Source of the DNA: Rhodospirillaceae bacterium
GTDB taxonomy: Bacteria; Pseudomonadota; Alphaproteobacteria; Micavibrionales; UBA2020
NCBI GenBank assembly: GCA_003524565.1
Contig: DQGU01000233.1
Span: 5,404-16,429 of the forward strand
Length of the DNA stretch: 11,026 nt
Direction: 5' to 3'
This document shows positions 6,807 to 11,026 of the stretch, piece by piece. Within the stretch, counting starts at the first letter, position 1. The number at the start of each line of letters is the position of its first letter. The notes beneath the pieces were generated by a model. It ran no database searches and was not told the origin of the DNA. It saw only the letters and a list, made by a program, of their open reading frames with translations. Position numbers and translations under genes: made by a program.

Positions 6807-7792
6807 GGGAAGTAGATAACGCCTTCTTCGCGGCGGCGGTTCGCCGGCTCGTCTTTTTTCGGCGTTGTTTTGGGCGGCGTTGTTTTATCCGCGCGCGGCG
6901 TGGCGGGGGCGATGGATTGTTTCAGCAGGATAATGCTGATGCGGCGGTTGCGCGCGTTTTCAGGGTCGTTCGGCACCAAAGGTTCGCGGTCGGCCTTGCC
7001 CTGCACGTTTTCAATGCGCACGGGGTCCAGCGGCGCGGCCAGCATCACGCGGCGGCTGGCATTGGCGCGGTCGGCAGACAGTTCCCAGTTGCCGTAGGTA
7101 TTGTCGCGGCCATAGGGTTTTGAATCGGTATGGCCGCGGATGGAAAGCTTGTTCGGCAAATCGCGCACGACCTGCGCAATCAGGCGCAGCAGCTTTTCCG
7201 CCTGCGGCATCGGCTTGGCCGAGCCGATTTCAAACATCGGCTTGCCTTCCTGGTCAACGATTTGAATGCGCAGCCCCTCCGGCGTCATATCCACAAGAAG
7301 GTTTTGCGACAGCTCGCGCAGGTCGGGGACGGATTCAATCGCTTCGCGCAATTTATCCTCGGTTTCCTTGAAGGCTTTTTCGTCGCGGCGCTCCAGCTCG
7401 GCATCGATTTCTTTTTCGGTGATGCGAGCGGGGTCAACGCCGTCCTGCCCGTCTTCGCGGCCGACGCCTTCGGCGGGTTCGCGCTGCTGGGATACGGGGG
7501 TTTTATCGTCGGTCATCGCGCCTTCTTCGGACATGGTCTGTCCGCCCATGACGCCGCCGGCGCCGCTGGTCGATTCAGAAATGCGCGGGTCTGCGGGCGC
7601 GAAGTAGGAGGAGATGAGGTCTTTCTGCTCCGCCGTCGTCACGTTCAAAAGCCACAGCAGCAAAAAGAACGCCATCATCGCGGTCACGAAGTCGGCATAG
7701 GCGACTTTCCAGGCGCCGCCGTGATGGCCGCCTTCCACTTTCTTGACCCGCTTGATGATGATAATGGGTCTTTTTTCGTCGTCCTTCGCCAT
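6803..7792 (-). CDS. motB: flagellar stator protein MotB
   Basis: MotB forms the proton-conducting stator with MotA and anchors it to peptidoglycan. The 329-residue protein starts with a basic cytoplasmic tail, then a single membrane helix (about 33-52, AYADFVTAMMAFFLLLWLLN). This helix carries Asp34, the equivalent of the proton-binding Asp32 of E. coli. A plug-like stretch follows (about 58-67), then a charged linker (about 68-160) and an OmpA-type peptidoglycan-binding domain (about 165-292) with IRGHTDSKPYG and NWELSADRANASRRVM. A Pro/Lys/Thr-rich tail of about 35 residues follows the domain. The presence of Asp34 and the lack of other diagnostic features favour a proton-driven stator. 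The ATG lies 27 bp after the motA stop, and the end overlaps bpt by 4 bp. Confidence 0.97.
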   Translation of the reverse strand: MAKDDEKRPIIIIKRVKKVEGGHHGGAWKVAYADFVTAMMAFFLLLWLLNVTTAEQKDLISSYFAPADPRISESTSGAGGVMGGQTMSEEGAMTDDKTPVSQQREPAEGVGREDGQDGVDPARITEKEIDAELERRDEKAFKETEDKLREAIESVPDLRELSQNLLVDMTPEGLRIQIVDQEGKPMFEIGSAKPMPQAEKLLRLIAQVVRDLPNKLSIRGHTDSKPYGRDNTYGNWELSADRANASRRVMLAAPLDPVRIENVQGKADREPLVPNDPENARNRRISIILLKQSIAPATPRADKTTPPKTTPKKDEPANRRREEGVIYFP

Positions 7793-7819
7793 ATCTTCTT
7801 TCCGTGGACGGTGCGGCGG

Positions 7820-8677
7820 TTAAACGGTGACGTTCTGCGTTGCTTCTTCGACTTCCATGAAGGTCGGCTGCACGTCGTGCTGCAAAATTTTGCGGCCGAA
7901 TTCGACGGCCACCTGCGGCGCGGCGCCCTGCAGGAAGGCAAGGATGCTGGTTTTCATGCAGATGTAGTATTTCAGCTCGCCGTCGTTGCGCTCTTTCATC
8001 GCGCTCGCAATCGGTGCGATGAAGCCGTAGGACAGCCACACGCCGAGGAACGTACCCACCAGCGCACCGCCAATCAGTTTACCGAGAACTTCCGGCGGCT
8101 CCGAAATCGCGCCCATGGTTTTGATAACGCCAAGAACGGCGGCGACGATACCCAGCGCGGGCATACCGTCCGCCATGGTCTGGATGGCGTGCGATGTATG
8201 GTTGCGGGTTTCGCGCTGCGTGTCGATTTCCTGATCCATCAGCGCTTCAATCTCGTGCGGTTTTTCCGCGCCGAGCGAGATGATGCGCAGATAGTCGCAA
8301 AGGAAGGTGACGGCATGGTGGTCGGCGTGAAAGCCGGGAAATTTTTTGAAAATCTCGCTGTCGTGCGGGTTTTCGATGTGCTGTTCAAGCGCCAGCCAGC
8401 CTTTGCTGCGCGCGGTCTTGAAAACCAGATAAAGCATGCTGAGCAGTTCGAGATATTCCTGCTTGCCGTATTTGTCTTTTTTATAGATGGCCTTGATGTC
8501 GGCCATGGCGGCCTTGATAGCGTGTTTGGAATTCGCCGTGACGAAGGCCGCGCAGGCCGAGCCGAAAATGATGACGACTTCAAACGGCTGGTTCAAAACC
8601 GCGATTTTACCGCCCATCGCGGCATATCCGCCGATGGTGGCCACGACAACGCCAATATGACCGATTATCTTGATCAT
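7820..8677 (-). CDS. motA: flagellar stator protein MotA
   Basis: MotA is the inner-membrane stator subunit that presses on FliG to turn the flagellum. The 285-residue protein has four membrane segments (about 2-20, 32-50, 170-192 and 202-223) and a large cytoplasmic loop between the second and third. The functional residues known from E. coli fall at identical positions: Arg90 and Glu98 in TARSKGWLALEQHIENP, Pro173 in GMPALGIVAAVLGVIKTMG, and Pro222 in YGFIAPIASAMKER. The C-terminal VAVEFGRKIL is also typical. The ATG has AAGGA about 5 nt upstream. It is the first gene of a minus-strand run motA-motB-bpt-dctP. A candidate promoter with an overlapping palindrome lies in the 119 bp upstream. 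Confidence 0.97.
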   Translation of the reverse strand: MIKIIGHIGVVVATIGGYAAMGGKIAVLNQPFEVVIIFGSACAAFVTANSKHAIKAAMADIKAIYKKDKYGKQEYLELLSMLYLVFKTARSKGWLALEQHIENPHDSEIFKKFPGFHADHHAVTFLCDYLRIISLGAEKPHEIEALMDQEIDTQRETRNHTSHAIQTMADGMPALGIVAAVLGVIKTMGAISEPPEVLGKLIGGALVGTFLGVWLSYGFIAPIASAMKERNDGELKYYICMKTSILAFLQGAAPQVAVEFGRKILQHDVQPTFMEVEEATQNVTV

Positions 8678-8760
8678 GCGGTCCTTGCATCCTGTCTTCG
8701 TTTTGCAACGCCTTCGCGGGGAGTGCGCGAAATCCGGAGAACTTCCTGTCCCGGAATTCC

Positions 8761-8789
8761 AGTATGGAGCAGAGATACTTAATTTTCAA
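8761..8789 (-). promoter_or_regulatory. candidate sigma70-type promoter for motA-motB-bpt-dctP
   Basis: On the minus strand TTGAAA (8789-8784, 5/6) and CATACT (8766-8761, 4/6) are separated by exactly 17 bp, giving a leader of about 75-80 nt to the motA ATG. The -35 box lies within the loop and arm of the palindrome at 8774-8798. This is predicted from consensus only. Confidence 0.4.
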
Positions 8790-8798
8790 TTAAGTATC
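8774..8798. promoter_or_regulatory. perfect palindrome, 11-bp arms, possible operator
   Basis: The arms GATACTTAATT (8774-8784) and AATTAAGTATC (8788-8798) flank the 3-nt spacer TTC. It is AT-rich in otherwise GC-rich DNA, overlaps the last bases of the arginase-family gene (its TGA is 8799-8797), and covers the candidate -35 box of motA. It could be a repressor or activator site, or an RNA hairpin at the end of the arginase mRNA. No U tract follows on the minus strand, so a canonical intrinsic terminator is less likely. Confidence 0.55.
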
Positions 8799-9759
8799 AG
8801 GCTTTTAGGAAAATGCCTGTGATTAAATCAAGCATCAGGCGGGCGGTTTTGCCGTCGATGTCTTTGTGCGGGTTGAACTCGACAACCTCAAGCCCGCGGA
8901 AATCGTGCAAATGCCCGACGCCGGAGAGGGCGGGCAGCGCTTCGGATGCCATAATGCCGACATCTTCGCGCGTGGCGACGCCGGGCGCGTCGGCGGGGGA
9001 AAATCCGTCAAGGTCGATGCTGAGCCCGAAGCCCGCCGTGCCGCCGCGCACCCGCGCGAGGGCTTCGGTGAACACGGCCTGAAACCCGCGCTTTTGCACT
9101 TCGTCCAGATAATAAACGCGGATGCCGTGGCGCTCGACGAATTCTTTTTCCGCAGGCTCGAAGCTATGGGGGCCGATGATGCAGATATGCTGCGGCGATA
9201 ATTTGGGTCCGCGGCCGCAGATGGATGTCAGGGCGGGCAGGCCGTGCCCTGTCAGCGCGGCAACCGGCTGGCCGTGCCACCAGCCGCCCCATTTTCCGCT
9301 GGCGGATGTTTCGTAGGTATGCGCATCCAGATGCGCATCAATCCAGATAAGGCCGAAGGCTTCGCGGGCTTTGCGCGCGCGCACGACGGCCGGCCATGTG
9401 CCCATGGCGCAGGAATGGTCGCCACCGATGACCAGCGGAATGTGATGCTTTTCCGAAGCCGCGCCCACGCGCGCGGCGAGGCGTTTCAGCCCCTCCGTCA
9501 AAACGCCGAGGGTCTTGTCCTTGCTCGCAAGCTCGTCATGCAGGCCGAGGTGTTTGAGCCCGAGCGGCGCACGCCAGCCCGTTTGCACCCCCGCCGCCGC
9601 GAGCCGCGCGATAAGCTGGTCGTAGGGAAACTTCAGCGGCCCGTCTTCGCAGCCGTAATCGGCGCCGCCCCAGCCGCAGTCGTATCCGATAATGTCGATG
9701 GTCAGCTTGTTGTCTTGCTGCATGATTATGCAATTTGTTGTGGCAACGGGCTTCAGCAT
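8797..9759 (-). CDS. arginase/ureohydrolase family protein, probable arginase
   Basis: Ureohydrolases use a dinuclear Mn centre to cleave guanidino compounds, releasing urea from arginine in true arginases. All metal ligands are visible: H115 in IGGDHS (111-116), D141/H143/D145 in WIDAHLDAHT (139-148), and D249/D251 in SIDLDGFSPADAPG (247-260). E294 in EVVEFNP is also conserved. HGQP (162-165) resembles the arginase HGxP block. Where classical arginases read DAHxDxN and SGNxHG, this protein has DAHLDAH (His147 for Asn) and SGKWGGWWHG, with about four extra residues, so its substrate is less certain than its fold. The chosen ATG at 9759 gives 320 residues, the usual length, with AAAGGG 7 nt upstream. 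A later ATG at 9723 has no ribosome site and a TTG at 9837 would be too long. The gene is divergent from the + strand membrane protein gene and lies 119 bp upstream of motA. Confidence 0.88.
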   Translation of the reverse strand: MLKPVATTNCIIMQQDNKLTIDIIGYDCGWGGADYGCEDGPLKFPYDQLIARLAAAGVQTGWRAPLGLKHLGLHDELASKDKTLGVLTEGLKRLAARVGAASEKHHIPLVIGGDHSCAMGTWPAVVRARKAREAFGLIWIDAHLDAHTYETSASGKWGGWWHGQPVAALTGHGLPALTSICGRGPKLSPQHICIIGPHSFEPAEKEFVERHGIRVYYLDEVQKRGFQAVFTEALARVRGGTAGFGLSIDLDGFSPADAPGVATREDVGIMASEALPALSGVGHLHDFRGLEVVEFNPHKDIDGKTARLMLDLITGIFLKA

Positions 9760-9853
9760 GCCTTTGCCCTTTGAAAAAGTCAAAGCGCATCCGCCGCAAA
9801 AGTATTGAAAACAGGCGTTTATGCGGCGTTGCGGCAAAAATCAGGGCGGGCTG

Positions 9854-9882
9854 GATATAAAAAATAGCCACATCCGCGCCAA
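9854..9882 (-). promoter_or_regulatory. weak candidate promoter for the arginase-family gene
   Basis: On the minus strand TTGGCG (9882-9877, 4/6) and TATATC (9859-9854, 4/6) are separated by 17 bp in the 201-bp divergent gap (9760-9960). The match is modest. No clear promoter for the divergent + gene was found, and no strong hairpin or riboswitch-like structure is evident in this gap. Confidence 0.25.
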
Positions 9883-9960
9883 TCGTGCATACTTGCAAAA
9901 GATTGATTTGGCTGGGCAATTCCGCAACCGCGGACAGGGCATAAAAAGGCGGGCTTTTCC

Positions 9961-10701
9961 ATGCTGGCGCTTTGCTGGTTTTACTGTATCCCCTTTGCAA
10001 AATTTTTATATTTTGCATCCGCCCCCATTTTGATTGTTTTCGCGCTTTTCATGCTGAAACGCGGGGTGTCGCTGGCGCGCGCAGGTTTGCGCAAATGGGC
10101 GTTGGCGCTGATTTTCATCTCGCTGATTAAAATCTGCGCCTTTGATGTGCGCGCGCTGGGCGATGACCTTCTTTGCACGGTGAACGAGCAGCTGAGCGAG
10201 GTTGGCTGCAACCGCCGCGTCTTTCAGGCCTTGCAGGTCTTTGCGCTGATTTTCCTCGTCGCGTCCAGCTTTGTGCTGTTTCAGGTCAACCGCATGTTTG
10301 CGAATGTAAAAACATCGACGCAGCTGAAACCGGACGATGTGCAGCTGGGTTTCTGGTCGAAATTGGCGCTGATGAGCGTTTGCGTGATGGTCGTCTGGCA
10401 ATGCGCGCCCTGGGTGGGCTACCTGACGGTGGGCAAGGTGCCGGATATTTTCATGCAAGTGCCGTGGCAATGGTTTGCGATTGGCAACCTGCTTTTGCTG
10501 CTCTATGGCTTCTGGCGCGCGGAAAGCTGCAACTGGAATTACGAAGTCAAACACAAGCAGCGCATGGCGCATTTGAACCAGACCTGGACGCAGCGCGATA
10601 CACTGTGGATGTGCGTTTTCATCTACCTCGTCGCCCTCGCCCTGTCCTACGTCGCCCACGACGTCCTGACCCACGGCGGCACACGGCCGATGGTGAATTG
10701 A
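9961..10701 (+). CDS. hypothetical multi-pass membrane protein, 246 aa
   Basis: I do not recognise this family. The protein has about six predicted membrane helices: 8-32, 46-62, 88-109, 132-156, 169-186 and 214-232. The loop between helices 2 and 3 (63-87) contains two cysteines (C72, C83), with a third at the end of helix 2 (C59). Helix 4 has a Trp/Cys/Pro-rich end (VVWQCAPWVGYL). A basic, polar segment (187-213, NWNYEVKHKQRMAHLNQTWTQR) links helices 5 and 6. No catalytic or transporter motif is apparent. The ATG at 9961 is used because it keeps the first helix; only a weak purine stretch (AAAAGGCGGG) lies 10-15 nt upstream. It is divergent from the arginase-family gene and converges on hemB, with 25 bp between the two stops and no clear terminator there. 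Confidence 0.8.
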   Translation: MLALCWFYCIPFAKFLYFASAPILIVFALFMLKRGVSLARAGLRKWALALIFISLIKICAFDVRALGDDLLCTVNEQLSEVGCNRRVFQALQVFALIFLVASSFVLFQVNRMFANVKTSTQLKPDDVQLGFWSKLALMSVCVMVVWQCAPWVGYLTVGKVPDIFMQVPWQWFAIGNLLLLLYGFWRAESCNWNYEVKHKQRMAHLNQTWTQRDTLWMCVFIYLVALALSYVAHDVLTHGGTRPMVN

Positions 10702-10726
10702 CTCTTTTAAAATCAGCAGTGGGCGC

Positions 10727-11026
<300 letters not shown>

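Noticed and set aside
7130..8782. 550-codon open frame on the + strand opposite motA and motB
   Set aside because: It lies in exact codon register with both motB and motA. In that register, antisense stops arise only from sense codons TTA, CTA and TCA, which GC-rich genes avoid. The opposite strand encodes clear MotA/MotB with all functional residues.
9724..9837. Longer arginase-family protein starting at TTG 9837
   Set aside because: It would add 26 residues not expected in the family. The ATG at 9759 has AAAGGG at the right distance and gives a normal length.

Overview
The window looks like chromosomal DNA of a motile, moderately GC-rich alphaproteobacterium. The visible topoisomerase IV A subunit has the alphaproteobacterial ParC style ([17 protein letters not shown] around the catalytic Tyr, and a C-terminus ending GFPRANKF). 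The TRAP genes, the bacterial leucyl-transferase Bpt and the stator proteins MotA/MotB fit that assignment. The exact order cannot be decided from this sequence. No rRNA, tRNA, CRISPR array, phage gene or transposase is visible.

Left part, + strand (1-4749): the 3' part of parC runs by a 4-bp ATGA overlap into a TRAP small permease (dctQ-like), which overlaps the large permease (dctM-like) by 8 bp. After a 189-bp gap with a plausible sigma70-type promoter comes an unrecognised 205-aa protein whose last three codons and stop lie inside a tandem repeat.

Repeat island (about 4733-4964): four copies of a 22-23 bp unit, then two perfect 27-bp inverted copies of a hairpin-forming palindrome 56 bp apart. 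The first of these is followed by T7 and looks like a terminator. This island separates the convergent + and - gene blocks.

Central part, - strand (9759 down to 4965): an arginase-family enzyme, then a 119-bp gap with a perfect 11-bp-arm palindrome overlapping a candidate -35 box. Next comes a compact run motA - motB - bpt - dctP, with gaps of 27 bp, a 4-bp overlap and 18 bp. The TRAP solute-binding protein (TakP/FcbT1-like, Tat signal, TTG start) therefore sits at the end of a flagellar-stator/N-degron operon instead of beside its presumed membrane partners.

Right part: divergent from the arginase gene is a six-helix membrane protein of unknown function on the + strand. It converges on the 3' end of hemB (porphobilinogen synthase), which runs off the right edge.

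Functionally the window mixes housekeeping genes (parC, hemB), motility (motAB), the bacterial N-degron pathway (bpt), organic-acid uptake (a split TRAP system) and nitrogen metabolism (arginase family). Most genes are ordinary. The points worth a second look are the split TRAP system, the motAB-bpt-dctP operon, the repeat island with its ATG-CCx-yTT-TAA units, the operator-like palindrome upstream of motA, the arginase active-site variant and two unrecognised proteins.
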